Assembly: GCA_031553045.1 (NCBI GenBank)
Contig: JAVBLZ010000011.1
Location: forward strand, 115,112-179,111
Direction of reading: 5' to 3'
Origin: CALXQW01 sp031553045
Lineage (GTDB): Bacteria > Verrucomicrobiota > Verrucomicrobiia > Opitutales > Intestinicryptomonadaceae
Length of the DNA stretch: 64,000 bases
Shown in pieces: positions 9,128 through 18,023 of this stretch. Under the pieces are notes generated by a model, which was not told the DNA's origin, did no database searches, and saw only the letters and a list, made by a program, of their open reading frames with translations. The first letter of the stretch is position 1; the number at the start of each line of letters is the position of its first letter. Position numbers and translations under genes: made by a program.

Positions 9128-9891
9128 CGTTTTGCGGAGAAAATGTTTAGCAAAGTTGCCGACGCTTCCTCATTTTTAAGGCATAAAACATCGGTGAGTT
9201 TTTCCGTGCACTCAAGCTCTTCACCGAGTGCGTATTTGAAATCAAAAGTTCCGTCGGCGTTTTTTTCAAAAAGGGTGTTTGTCTTGAGGCAGGCAGGCTC
9301 GGTAACACGCATGGGCACGCCCTTGGCATACAAAGACGGGTAGTTGACATTATACACCTCTCCAACCCCAAAGCCGGATTGCAGTTTTTCTAAAACAAAA
9401 TTCGCCGCATTTTTTGAGGCTTCTTTTACACGCTTGGCAAGCGCTGCGGGGGCGGGCTCGTGGCGTATCCTGCAAAGGTCGTAGAATGTCTTGTCTATCT
9501 GCTGAGAAAATGCAAAGGCGGGCAGGCCCTTACTTGCGCCTTCAACGGCGGCGGCAAATGTACCACTACTCCAAAGCAGGGGAAGGGCGACATTCTGCCC
9601 TATATTTATGCCCGAAACAACAACGTCAATATCCAGATTCATCGCCTCTGAAAGCGCTATATTCACACAGTCTGCGGGCGTCCCGCTTAGGGTGAAACAT
9701 TTTGCGGAATCTATGGGAGAAATTTCTTTAAGCTCTAAAGTTTTATGCCTGCTGTAAGCCCTGCCAATCCAACTTTGTTCGCTTGCGGGTACGACCACCG
9801 TAACCTTGGCTATCTTACAAAATTCTCTTGTAAAAATTTCGAGAAATGGCGATGTTGCGCCGTCGTCGTTACAAATCAGGATGCGCCGCAT
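9121..9891 (-). CDS. surE: 5'/3'-nucleotidase SurE
   Basis: This 256-residue cytoplasmic phosphatase removes 5' or 3' phosphates from nucleotides. The metal-site motif ILICNDDGATSP (residues 4-15), VVPASEQSWIGRAYSRH, LSGTPADCVNIAL and VSGINIGQNVALPLLWSSGTFAAA with the metal-binding Asn are typical. Length is normal. It overlaps comF downstream and starts 5 bp after the stop of the O-antigen-ligase-like gene, so it sits inside a single transcript. Confidence 0.95.
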   Translation of the reverse strand: MRRILICNDDGATSPFLEIFTREFCKIAKVTVVVPASEQSWIGRAYSRHKTLELKEISPIDSAKCFTLSGTPADCVNIALSEAMNLDIDVVVSGINIGQNVALPLLWSSGTFAAAVEGASKGLPAFAFSQQIDKTFYDLCRIRHEPAPAALAKRVKEASKNAANFVLEKLQSGFGVGEVYNVNYPSLYAKGVPMRVTEPACLKTNTLFEKNADGTFDFKYALGEELECTEKLTDVLCLKNEEASATLLNIFSAKRC

Positions 9892-9896
9892 AAAAT

Positions 9897-11117
9897 TTAT
9901 CGTCTGGGTAAAAACCCTCGCCGTTTATCTTCCGCCGCCAAGTTTGCCGCCATTAAGAATATTGCCGCAGAAACAGAGGGTAAGGTATATGAATATCCGT
10001 GAAAGATCTGTTGGGAAATATCCCACGCCAATATTCCAAATACCCAAAAATATTTTGGGTCAGACTTAAATATATAAATGCCACCCTTAAACATGCCCCA
10101 AAAAGCTATAATTATGAGAATTGCGCCTATAACCCCCTCATGCCTCAAAATTTCTACAGGAAGAAAGTGGGAACTGTGGATTTCCACATCAAATATGGAT
10201 CCGCCATATACTGGGGATTCTAAAAACAAATCCCAGCCCCTTAATAGCAAATAATATCTGCTGAGTTCGGCGTCTCCTTGCAAATCCATCGTTTCATAGT
10301 CTTGCAGCGCCGCAAGGCGTTCCCATGCGGTTGAGGAAAGCAAATAGGGTGTGGAAATTACTAAGAAAGATAGAGATACAATGAGTGCCGTTATGAAAAT
10401 TTTTATACGCTTTAAAGAAAGCAACATGTAGGAAAATAAGATAAATGCAAAAGATATGATTGATGATTTTGAATCGCTCATAAGCAAGTTTGAGCCACTT
10501 ATGGCAACGCCAATAACCCCAAGAATCTTATTAAAAATCGGCGGTGTAAAAATGAGAAAATATAACGATATGATATAAAGCATTGCCATGGGATATTTGA
10601 CCAAGCATCTATTCACCTCATTATCGGAGTCTGTAAGCCGAAAAGAACTGAGGGCGTCACGATTCGTATATAATATTAAAGCGCAACCCAACACGCCTCC
10701 CCAATATATAATTTTGGGCGAGTTGAGTATATAGAAAAAACGCTCTCTGCCTGCAAAATATAGAAAAAATGCCCCAAAATAGCAAATGTATGTTACATAT
10801 AAGAACAAGGGAATGCTTTGATTATACAAATAAAGCACTATGGGGTTTTCCATTAAAATCTTCACAAAGAAAACCGTAAAGAATATAAAGAAACACCAAG
10901 AGTGTATTGTCAGTCTTGGAAAGTCTTTGCGTACGAAAAAGTCTCTTAGGAGAAGCAGAGCTGCACCGCTTATTATGAACAATCTCATACCGCCCGAAAT
11001 CTCAGAATTGGGTAATCCTAAATAAAGGGCAACATTCAAAATTCCATAGTATGTAAAATATAGAATGCAAAGTAAAACGAATAGGATTTTATCAAAGTAT
11101 TTCATTGGGAATGGCAC
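9897..11117 (-). CDS. O-antigen ligase/polymerase-like membrane protein
   Basis: This 406-residue integral membrane protein has about ten hydrophobic segments, with the first at residues 9-31. The C-terminal half has the Wzy/WaaL pattern: a large periplasmic loop with RYYLLLRGWDLFLESPVYGG, then SSHFLPVEILRHEGVIG with a conserved histidine, then two more membrane spans. Such proteins join or polymerise surface glycan on a lipid carrier. No glycosyltransferases are adjacent, so ligase and polymerase cannot be told apart. The spacing of 5 bp to surE and 28 bp to the NfnB-like gene suggests co-transcription. Confidence 0.75.
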   Translation of the reverse strand: MPFPMKYFDKILFVLLCILYFTYYGILNVALYLGLPNSEISGGMRLFIISGAALLLLRDFFVRKDFPRLTIHSWCFFIFFTVFFVKILMENPIVLYLYNQSIPLFLYVTYICYFGAFFLYFAGRERFFYILNSPKIIYWGGVLGCALILYTNRDALSSFRLTDSDNEVNRCLVKYPMAMLYIISLYFLIFTPPIFNKILGVIGVAISGSNLLMSDSKSSIISFAFILFSYMLLSLKRIKIFITALIVSLSFLVISTPYLLSSTAWERLAALQDYETMDLQGDAELSRYYLLLRGWDLFLESPVYGGSIFDVEIHSSHFLPVEILRHEGVIGAILIIIAFWGMFKGGIYIFKSDPKYFWVFGILAWDISQQIFHGYSYTLPSVSAAIFLMAANLAAEDKRRGFLPRR

Positions 11118-11145
11118 TTTGTGCCGAATTTTTTACGACGTTATT

Positions 11146-12630
11146 TTAAGGTTTTTGCGGGGTGGCGGTATCTGAGGTTTCGGGCTTGAGGGGCTCTCCG
11201 CGCAAATACCTGTTTATACTTGCCGCAGCTTTTTTTGCCTGACCCATTGCGCTGATTACCGTGGCTGCGCCGCTTACAACGTCTCCGCCTGCAAATACGC
11301 CCTGCATTGAAGTTTGCAGCGTGTCTGGATCAACCTCCAAGGTTCCTTTGCGGGTGGTCTTGAGGTTTTTGCTTGTCATGGGGATAAGTGGGTTTGGCCT
11401 ATTGCCGATAGATACAACCACCGCATCGCACTCAATATCAAACTCGCTATTTGGAATTTCCACAGGAGAGCGTCTGCCAGAGGCGTCAGGCTCACCAAGT
11501 TCCATACGCATACAGCGCAGCGCCTTAACCCTGCCGCATTCGTCGGCGATTACTTTTAAGGGCGCTGTAAGCAAAGATAATTCCACGCCTTCTTCTTCGG
11601 CATGGTGGATTTCTTCCGCCCTTGCGGGCATTTGTTCACGGGCGCGCCTATAAACAAGCGTTGAGCGTGCGCCCGTTCTGAGTGCGGTTCTGGACGAGTC
11701 CATCGCAACATTGCCGCCGCCTATTGTAACAACATGTTTTGCCTTTATCGGCGTGGTCGCAAAGTTGGGGAAGTCATAAGCTTTCATGAGGTTGTAGCGG
11801 GTCAAAAACTCATTTGCCGAAAATACGCCGACGCTGTTTTCGCCCTCTATTCCCAAAAATATTGGCAAGCCTGCGCCAGAGCCTACAAAGACAGCGTCAA
11901 ACTTTCCGTTCAAAAGTTCGTCCACAGGCTGCATTTGACCAACAAGATAATTGAGATGAATTTTTACGCCCAACTTTTTGAGAGCCTCAACCTCATAATT
12001 CACAATTTCTTTTGGCAATCTGAACTGGGGGATGCCATACATAAGAACGCCGCCTGGGTAATGCAAGCCTTCAAAAACTTCAACTTCATGACCAGCCAAA
12101 GCAAGTTCGCTGGCGGCTGTAATGCCCGCCGGACCGCAGCCTATCACGGCGACTCTTTTGCCCGTTGGGCTTGCCATAAGGGGCGTTTTTTCAAGATTGT
12201 TTATGCGCACATAGTCTGCAGAAAACCTTTCAAGATAGCCTATTGCAACTGGTTTGCCTTTTATGCCCAACACGCAACTGCCTTCGCACTGAGTCTCTTG
12301 CGGACAGACCCTGCCGCAGACTGCGGGAAGCGCCGTCTGAAGCTTTAATTTTTCGGCGGCAAGTGTTGGGTTGCCTGCGGCAACTTCGGCTATAAAGTCC
12401 GGAATATTGATATTCACGGGGCAGGCTGCAACGCATCTTGGTTTTTTGCACTGCAAACAACGGCTTGCTTCATCCATCGCAATCTCAAGAGAGTATCCGT
12501 AGGGAACTTCGTCAAAGTTTGCCGCACGTTTTCTTGGGCTTTGTTCCGGCATGGGATTGCGTGGCAATCCTGAAGCTTTCAATTTTCTTTCTGTATTTTC
12601 TGACATTGTGAAATCCTTTATGAATGGCAT
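11146..12630 (-). CDS. NfnB/GltD-like NADPH-binding flavoprotein subunit
   Basis: This 494-residue protein belongs to the GltD/NfnB/SudA family. The N-terminal two-cluster ferredoxin domain has CLQCKKPRCVAACPV (about residues 59-73) and a CGRVCPQETQCEGSCV cysteine set. Next come an FAD Rossmann motif VAVIGCGPAGITAASE and a second nucleotide-binding motif IGGGNVAMDSSRTALR. The C-terminus has the FAGGDVVSGAATVISAMGQA FAD-closing motif. In Nfn this is the subunit with the bifurcating FAD and the NADP(H) site. The start overlaps the end of the NuoG-NfnA fusion by 13 bp, so the two are translated as a unit. Without that neighbour it could be taken for a glutamate synthase small subunit, but no GltB is present. 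Confidence 0.88.
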   Translation of the reverse strand: MPFIKDFTMSENTERKLKASGLPRNPMPEQSPRKRAANFDEVPYGYSLEIAMDEASRCLQCKKPRCVAACPVNINIPDFIAEVAAGNPTLAAEKLKLQTALPAVCGRVCPQETQCEGSCVLGIKGKPVAIGYLERFSADYVRINNLEKTPLMASPTGKRVAVIGCGPAGITAASELALAGHEVEVFEGLHYPGGVLMYGIPQFRLPKEIVNYEVEALKKLGVKIHLNYLVGQMQPVDELLNGKFDAVFVGSGAGLPIFLGIEGENSVGVFSANEFLTRYNLMKAYDFPNFATTPIKAKHVVTIGGGNVAMDSSRTALRTGARSTLVYRRAREQMPARAEEIHHAEEEGVELSLLTAPLKVIADECGRVKALRCMRMELGEPDASGRRSPVEIPNSEFDIECDAVVVSIGNRPNPLIPMTSKNLKTTRKGTLEVDPDTLQTSMQGVFAGGDVVSGAATVISAMGQAKKAAASINRYLRGEPLKPETSDTATPQKP

Positions 12631-15059
12631 TTGCCGCCCTTGTGGCGGGGCAGTGCGTCAACTTCCAAAATTGTATAAGCGGTTCTGCGTTTTGCCAGCT
12701 CATCAAAATCAACTTTGTCCAGTTTGAAGAATGGACCGTCAACGCAGGCAAATTTTGTTTCGTTGGCAACGCTTACCCTGCAAGCGCCGCACATTCCCGT
12801 ACCGTCAACCATGATGGGGTTGAGTGCACATAAAGACATGATTTTTTCGGCATTTTCTTTTGCAGGTACTTGGCATTGTTTCATCATGAATACGCAACCT
12901 ATGGAAATTGCGCAGTCATAATCGGCGGAGTTTTTGCGGAAATAATCTGCCGCACCGCCCTTTAAGCCTTTTGTGCCGTCTCTGGTTAAAATTACAAATT
13001 TATCTGAAATTGCCTTGAGCTCCTTCTCATAAAAGAGCATATATTCGCTGGAGGCTTCTATCGCACAGGTAACATTCAAACCCTTTGATTTAAGAGCCTT
13101 TGCAAGCGGATATATTGCCGCAATACCGTAACAGCCGCCGAGCAAAAGCACATTCTTTTTGCCGTCAAAATCTGCAAGATTTAACGCCGAACCAAGAGGC
13201 CCGCTTAAATTTGCAATTTTATCGCCTGTTTTTAGCGCACCTAATTCAGAGCTTGAACGGCCGACTTCTTCAACGACAAATTCAACCCAGCCTTCTTCCG
13301 CATTCCAGTCTGCAAGCGTGAAAGGCGAGCGCTCGCTATGCATTGTCGCCATGAGTATTGCAAATTGCCCAGGCTTTACGTACTTTGCCATTTCTGGGGC
13401 GCGCACTTTTATCAGGTGGAAGTTTGGCGCAAGCAGGCGCTTTTCTATAATTTCATAACCTTCTTTTGGCATTTTGCCCGATTCTTCCGGAGGCGTGGAA
13501 GGCAGACCAAAAGCCTCTAAGTCTGGCGCAAAGTCTGCAAGCAGGTGGCCAAAGTAAGAGTGCGGCAAGTCAGACTTTTTATTGATTGGGTCTTTTGTAA
13601 ATTTTACAAGCTTTGTTGCCGAGGGTGAAGTGTGCAAAGCCTTTATTTTGCCTAAAACTTCAGCCAAAATGCCCGCCAGAGGGCGCTGCATTAAGCTGGG
13701 TTTGATTACGGCTGAAGCGTAGATTTTTTCATCATTTGGCTTGATTATTGTTCCGCTTGTTTCGCAAAGTACGCCTATAGACATTACAACTTCCGCAAAT
13801 TTTTGCGCAGGTGTTTTTACAAAGTCGGCGATAATTAGCCTGTTAATATTTTTTGCCAAATCTGCGGTGATAAAATTGCCGAATACCAAAGCGCCATGAT
13901 ACGCCTTAGCTTCAATTTTTGAGGCTATGTATCTGGGCAGATTTTCTGCACATGATTCCACAGGCATCTCTACAAAGTCGGCATTCAGGGCTTTGACAAG
14001 GTCTGTAACAGCAGCTCTTGTTTCTTGAGAGAGCATCTCGCTTGAAATTATGAGCGCCTTTTTATCTTTCAAATCTTCCAGAATATTTGCGCAGGCTTCA
14101 ACAGTTTCCGCCCAGCTTGTCGGCACGATTTCAGCCCCGATTTTTGCGTAGGGGCGCACAAGCCTTGTCTTGGCATTCAGTATTTGCGGATATGCAAAGC
14201 GACCTATCGCACAGAGGGCGTCTTGCTTGTCGAGAGACATTTTCTGCGTGCCGATTAGTTTGCCGTCTTTTATGCGCAAGCCAATTCTGCAATGTTTTGG
14301 GCAGATGGGGCAGGTGCTTTCTTCAATCTTGTCTTCTGCGCCGTACCACTTAGACCATCTGTCAGAGAGGGTTGCCGTTGGGCACTCATCAACGCAAGCG
14401 CCGCAAAAAGTGCATTCTTCCATGCTCCATTCCTTATCGAAGGCGGAGGCTATTTTGGCGTCTTTACCGCGCCTGATGATATTTATTGCGCCACGACCGT
14501 GCACCTTTTCGCAGACCCTGTAACAGATTCCGCAGAGCACGCACAAGTTGTGGTCTCTGTCAATGAAGGGCCCCGACTTTTCTATTTTAGAGGCGGAATA
14601 GATGACGGGTAACTTCATTTCACGTGTGAAGTTGCCCAGAGCCGCCGTGCGCAGGCCGCAATCGGGCCTGTTAGAGCAAGTGCCGCACCTTGTGGTTGTG
14701 CCGGATTTTGCGGGTGTCTTCTTGGTATTTTCGCAATCTTCACGGCTGTCGCAAGTAAGGCAGGGGGCGGGGTGGCCGCTTAGCATGAGTTCCAACGTGC
14801 GCTGTCTTTGCTCAGAAAGGGAGGCGGAGTTTGTGCGCACAACCATGCCCGCCGCCGCAGGCGTGGTGCAGGATGTGGGCGTACCTCTCAGACCGTCAAT
14901 TTCAACTATGCAGAGCCTGCAAGCGCCGTAAGGTGAAAGGTCTTTGTGTGCGCATAAAGATGGGATGAATATCCCTGAAGCCCTCGCCGCTTGAAGGACT
15001 GTCATACCTTCTTTAGCCTCTACCACTATGCCGTCTATTGTTAGTTTAAAAGTATTCAT
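12618..15059 (-). CDS. NuoG-like/NfnA-like fusion subunit
   Basis: This 813-residue iron-sulfur flavoprotein fuses two known modules. Residues 1-~515 are NuoG-like: a [2Fe-2S] plant ferredoxin domain (SPYGACRLC), the His-Cys cluster HPAPCLTCDSREDC, an extra RCGTCSNRPDC motif, two [4Fe-4S] motifs (CVLCGICYRVC and CTFCGACVDEC), a CPICPKHC cluster, and a short, apparently cofactor-less molybdopterin-like domain. Residues ~555-813 are NfnA/PyrK-like: an FAD-binding RSPFTLAD barrel, an NAD-binding GGCYGIAAIYPLAKAL motif, and the C-terminal [2Fe-2S] site GMCGACRV...FAC. There is no H-cluster, so it is not a hydrogenase. It probably links the NADH module (NuoEF) to the NADP(H) module (NfnB). Confidence 0.85.
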   Translation of the reverse strand: MNTFKLTIDGIVVEAKEGMTVLQAARASGIFIPSLCAHKDLSPYGACRLCIVEIDGLRGTPTSCTTPAAAGMVVRTNSASLSEQRQRTLELMLSGHPAPCLTCDSREDCENTKKTPAKSGTTTRCGTCSNRPDCGLRTAALGNFTREMKLPVIYSASKIEKSGPFIDRDHNLCVLCGICYRVCEKVHGRGAINIIRRGKDAKIASAFDKEWSMEECTFCGACVDECPTATLSDRWSKWYGAEDKIEESTCPICPKHCRIGLRIKDGKLIGTQKMSLDKQDALCAIGRFAYPQILNAKTRLVRPYAKIGAEIVPTSWAETVEACANILEDLKDKKALIISSEMLSQETRAAVTDLVKALNADFVEMPVESCAENLPRYIASKIEAKAYHGALVFGNFITADLAKNINRLIIADFVKTPAQKFAEVVMSIGVLCETSGTIIKPNDEKIYASAVIKPSLMQRPLAGILAEVLGKIKALHTSPSATKLVKFTKDPINKKSDLPHSYFGHLLADFAPDLEAFGLPSTPPEESGKMPKEGYEIIEKRLLAPNFHLIKVRAPEMAKYVKPGQFAILMATMHSERSPFTLADWNAEEGWVEFVVEEVGRSSSELGALKTGDKIANLSGPLGSALNLADFDGKKNVLLLGGCYGIAAIYPLAKALKSKGLNVTCAIEASSEYMLFYEKELKAISDKFVILTRDGTKGLKGGAADYFRKNSADYDCAISIGCVFMMKQCQVPAKENAEKIMSLCALNPIMVDGTGMCGACRVSVANETKFACVDGPFFKLDKVDFDELAKRRTAYTILEVDALPRHKGGKCHS

Positions 15060-15071
15060 TTTCCTGAAAAT

Positions 15072-16925
15072 TTATTGTCTTATTACCGCACCGAATCTGC
15101 ACGCCTGATAACAGGCGGAACAAGATATGCACAAATCTTGCTCTATCACGTAGGGCTTTTTGCGTTCGCCATGCGCCGCACCCGTTGGACAAGCCTTGGC
15201 GCAGGCGGCGCAAGATTTGCACTTTACTTCGTCTATGGTAAAGGTTACCAGCCCTGCGCAAGATTTTGCGGGGCAAGTTTTATCATTTATGTGCGCCAAA
15301 TATTCGTCTTCAAAATATTTGAGTGTGGTGAGTATGGGGTTGGGCGCTGTCTGACCCAAGCCGCATAAAGACGATGTGCGCATTGTTGCGCAAATCTTTT
15401 GCAACCGCAAAATGTCTTCAAGCTCACCCTCGCCATTGCAGATTCTTGTGAGAATATTGAGCGCATGCTGCGTGCCCATTCTGCAAGGCACGCATTTACC
15501 GCAAGATTCATTGCTTGTAAAAGAGAGGAAGTATTTTGCGACTTCTACCATGCAGGAGTCTTCATTCATGACCACCATGCCGCCAGAGCCCATTATTGCG
15601 CCCTGTGCCGCCAAGTTTTCATAATCCACCAAGACTTCAAGATGCTCTTTTGTGAGGCAGCCGCCCGAAGGCCCGCCGGATTGCACCGCCTTAAATTCTT
15701 TGCCATCCGCACATCCGCCGCCGATTTTCTCAATAATGTCGCCAAGCCTGATGCCCATTTCAACTTCAATCAAACCCGTGCGTTCAATCTTGCCCGCCAA
15801 CGAGAAAGTTTTTGTGCCCTTGCTTTTTTCCGTACCCAGCGCCGCATAGAATGCGCCGCCTTCTCTCATGATAGAGCTTACCGCCGCCAGAGTTTCTACA
15901 TTGTTTATATTTGTCGGTTTTTTGAATAGTCCGCTATTTGCGGGGAAGGGCGGTTTGCTTCTGGGCATTGCGCGCACGCCCTCAATGCTTGCCATGAGAG
16001 ATGTTTCCTCACCGCAGACGAATGCGCCCGCACCTTTCTTGATTTTAATTTCAAAATAAAAATCGCCAATTTGTGTGTTGAGCAATCCGGCTTTTTGCGC
16101 CTGCTCAATGGCATTTTGCAATCTAGAGATTGCAAGCGGATATTCACTCCTGACGTATATATAGCCGTATTTTGCGCCTATTGCGTAGCCCGCAATCATC
16201 AAGCCTTCAATTATTGCATGCGGGTCTCCCTCTAAAAGAGACCTGTCCATAAATGCGCCGGGGTCGCCCTCGTCGGCATTGCAGATTACATACTTTACGT
16301 CATTTTGCGACGTCCTTGCAAAGCCCCATTTTGCCCCCGTAGGAAAGCCTGCGCCGCCCCTGCCTCTTAAACCGCTTTGCTTCATTTCTTCTATGACGGC
16401 TTCAGGTGTCATATCAAGGCAGCGTTCAAAACCTGTATAGCCGCCCCTTGCAAGGTAGTGCTCAAAACTATCCGGATTTATTACGCCCGTGTTACGCAGC
16501 ACAACCCTCTTTTGCAGGGCGACCATTGGGTGCTCTTTAAAAGGTTTGATGCCTGCAAATTCATCATCGCTCATTGTGGCAATGGCTTTTGCGCTTACAG
16601 GCTTGCCCTCAAGAAGATGGCTTTTGATGAGGTTTTCAATATCTTTAACTTTTACCGAAGAATAGAGTATTGAAGGCTCATTCTCACGGCGTATTTCTAC
16701 AAGAGGCTCTGCATAACAAAGGCCCAGACAGGCGGTTTCTATGACTTCAACTTTGTCTGCAAGGGAGTTTTCTTTGAGCACTCTTTCAATTTCCGGAAAG
16801 AGCACATCTGCGCCCGCAGCCCTGCCGCAAGTGCCTGCGCCAACCATGATTCTTGCCTTACTGGGTGAGGAAAATTCTGACCATACTTTATCGGCGTTTT
16901 TTCTAAATTCTTGTAGGATTGCCAT
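15072..16925 (-). CDS. NuoF/HydB-like NADH-binding subunit
   Basis: This 617-residue protein has three parts. An N-terminal thioredoxin-like [2Fe-2S] domain (GAGTCGRAAG, then TACLGLCYAEP) covers about residues 1-120. The NuoF core has FMN/NADH motifs GLRGRGGAGFPTGAKWGF and ADEGDPGAFMDRSLLEGDP, and the cluster motif ESCGKCVPCRMGTQ. The C-terminus adds two [4Fe-4S] motifs (CKSCAACAKACP and CISCSACYQAC). The extra N- and C-terminal domains are features of HydB and related bifurcating enzymes and are absent from respiratory NuoF. It starts 1 bp after the NuoE-like stop, with a GGAG Shine-Dalgarno-like site about 10 bp before the ATG. Confidence 0.9.
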   Translation of the reverse strand: MAILQEFRKNADKVWSEFSSPSKARIMVGAGTCGRAAGADVLFPEIERVLKENSLADKVEVIETACLGLCYAEPLVEIRRENEPSILYSSVKVKDIENLIKSHLLEGKPVSAKAIATMSDDEFAGIKPFKEHPMVALQKRVVLRNTGVINPDSFEHYLARGGYTGFERCLDMTPEAVIEEMKQSGLRGRGGAGFPTGAKWGFARTSQNDVKYVICNADEGDPGAFMDRSLLEGDPHAIIEGLMIAGYAIGAKYGYIYVRSEYPLAISRLQNAIEQAQKAGLLNTQIGDFYFEIKIKKGAGAFVCGEETSLMASIEGVRAMPRSKPPFPANSGLFKKPTNINNVETLAAVSSIMREGGAFYAALGTEKSKGTKTFSLAGKIERTGLIEVEMGIRLGDIIEKIGGGCADGKEFKAVQSGGPSGGCLTKEHLEVLVDYENLAAQGAIMGSGGMVVMNEDSCMVEVAKYFLSFTSNESCGKCVPCRMGTQHALNILTRICNGEGELEDILRLQKICATMRTSSLCGLGQTAPNPILTTLKYFEDEYLAHINDKTCPAKSCAGLVTFTIDEVKCKSCAACAKACPTGAAHGERKKPYVIEQDLCISCSACYQACRFGAVIRQ

Positions 16926-16926
16926 T

Positions 16927-17385
16927 TTATTTAAGCTCCTTTAAAATTTTCTCAAGTTCCGGAAGCGTCAAGCGCCCGTGGACTTTATCATCGACAACTA
17001 TTGCGGGCGCTAAAGCGCAAGCGCCAAGACAAGCAACACGCTCCAAACTGATTAAGCCGTCCGGCGTTGTTTGACCGTCCTCAATGCCCAAGCGTTGTTT
17101 GAGAGCCAAAAGCAGATTGCCAGAGCCCCTTACGTGGCACGCCGTGCCCTGACACACCTTTATTGTGTGTTTGCCAGGCTTTGTGAACTTGAATTGCGCA
17201 TAGAAACTCACAACGGAATATATATCGCTTCTTGAGAGCGAAAAATACTCAGCCAGTGTTGCGACGGTATTTTCAGATATATAACCGTCAATCTCTTGCG
17301 CATCTTGCAATGCAGGTACCAAATTCTCACGTTTAGGTTCGTACTTTAAGAGCCACGAACTTTTTTTCCCAGTTTGAGTCGCCAT
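16927..17385 (-). CDS. NuoE/HydC-like [2Fe-2S] subunit
   Basis: This 152-residue thioredoxin-like protein has the four cysteine ligands of the NuoE cluster: CQGTAC (about residues 80-85) and CLGAC (about residues 120-124). The helical N-terminus with the YSVVSFYAQF motif is also typical. It is the first gene of a string that continues with the NuoF-like, NuoG-NfnA and NfnB-like genes. Its promoter must lie in the 153-bp divergent region shared with crcB. In related enzymes this subunit sits beside the NADH-oxidising flavin. Confidence 0.9.
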   Translation of the reverse strand: MATQTGKKSSWLLKYEPKRENLVPALQDAQEIDGYISENTVATLAEYFSLSRSDIYSVVSFYAQFKFTKPGKHTIKVCQGTACHVRGSGNLLLALKQRLGIEDGQTTPDGLISLERVACLGACALAPAIVVDDKVHGRLTLPELEKILKELK

Positions 17386-17538
17386 AATTCAATAAATAAT
17401 TGCAAAACCTTAAACGTTTGAGGGATGTTTAGCAACAATAATTTGTAAAATTTATGCAAAAACTTTATCCTTCAGATGCAATAAAAAGGCTTTGTGATAC
17501 GCAAAATATCTTGCAGGTTTGTGTGAAGATAATAGTTT

Positions 17539-17922
17539 GTGCGCATGATAAATTTTTTGGCAGTGTTTGTCGGCGGCGGCGTGGGCGCTTTGTTGAGACA
17601 TCTTGTAAATTTGTTTTTTGCCTCAAAAACAGGCTTGCCCTTATTGAGCGCAACGTTAAGCGTGAATTTTTTTGGCACGCTTATTTTAGGCTTTTGTTTC
17701 AACTTGTTTTTGCAAAAAAACCATATGCCGCAGAGCATTCAACTTGCGCTGACCGTGGGCTTTTGCGGCGGTATCACAACCTTTTCCACATTCAGTATGG
17801 AGCTTCTTAACATGATAACCCATACGCAATATATACAGGCGTTTTTATATCTATTTTTAAGCGTATTGCTTTGTGTGTCGGCGGCGTTTATCGGAATGTG
17901 GCTCGCCACTGTGGTTTCGTGA
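17539..17922 (+). CDS. crcB: Fluoride channel CrcB/Fluc
   Basis: This 127-residue protein has four membrane segments and the Fluc signatures GGGVGALLRHL (residues 12-22), SVNFFGTLILGF (about residues 42-53) and GFCGGITTFSTFS (about residues 74-86). It exports fluoride as a dual-topology dimer. The GTG at 17539 and the ATG at 17545 are both possible starts. No fluoride riboswitch was recognised upstream. It is a single gene, divergent from the NuoE-like operon. Confidence 0.93.
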   Translation: MRMINFLAVFVGGGVGALLRHLVNLFFASKTGLPLLSATLSVNFFGTLILGFCFNLFLQKNHMPQSIQLALTVGFCGGITTFSTFSMELLNMITHTQYIQAFLYLFLSVLLCVSAAFIGMWLATVVS

Positions 17923-18023
17923 AGATGAAATAACATCTAAAACGGTTTTTGCTTTGCGGCAATAGTGTTAAAAGGCTATTTTTATGGCGCTATGCGCATC
18001 AATATTGCGGCATATAATCAGAA

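Noticed and set aside
11734..12348. 204-residue plus-strand open frame
   Set aside because: It is antisense to the conserved NfnB-like gene; composition and lack of leader show it is a shadow frame.
11146..12630. Glutamate synthase small subunit (GltD)
   Set aside because: Sequence would fit, but no GltB is present and it overlaps the NfnA-containing fusion gene, so NfnB is the better reading.
12618..15059. [FeFe]-hydrogenase large subunit
   Set aside because: The N-terminal ferredoxin clusters look alike, but none of the H-cluster motifs is present; a molybdopterin-like remnant and an NfnA module follow instead.
15399..15929. 176-residue plus-strand open frame
   Set aside because: Antisense to the NuoF-like gene, with no recognisable domain.
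17386..17538. Fluoride riboswitch upstream of crcB
   Set aside because: I looked for the conserved crcB-motif core and pseudoknot and found no matching sequence.
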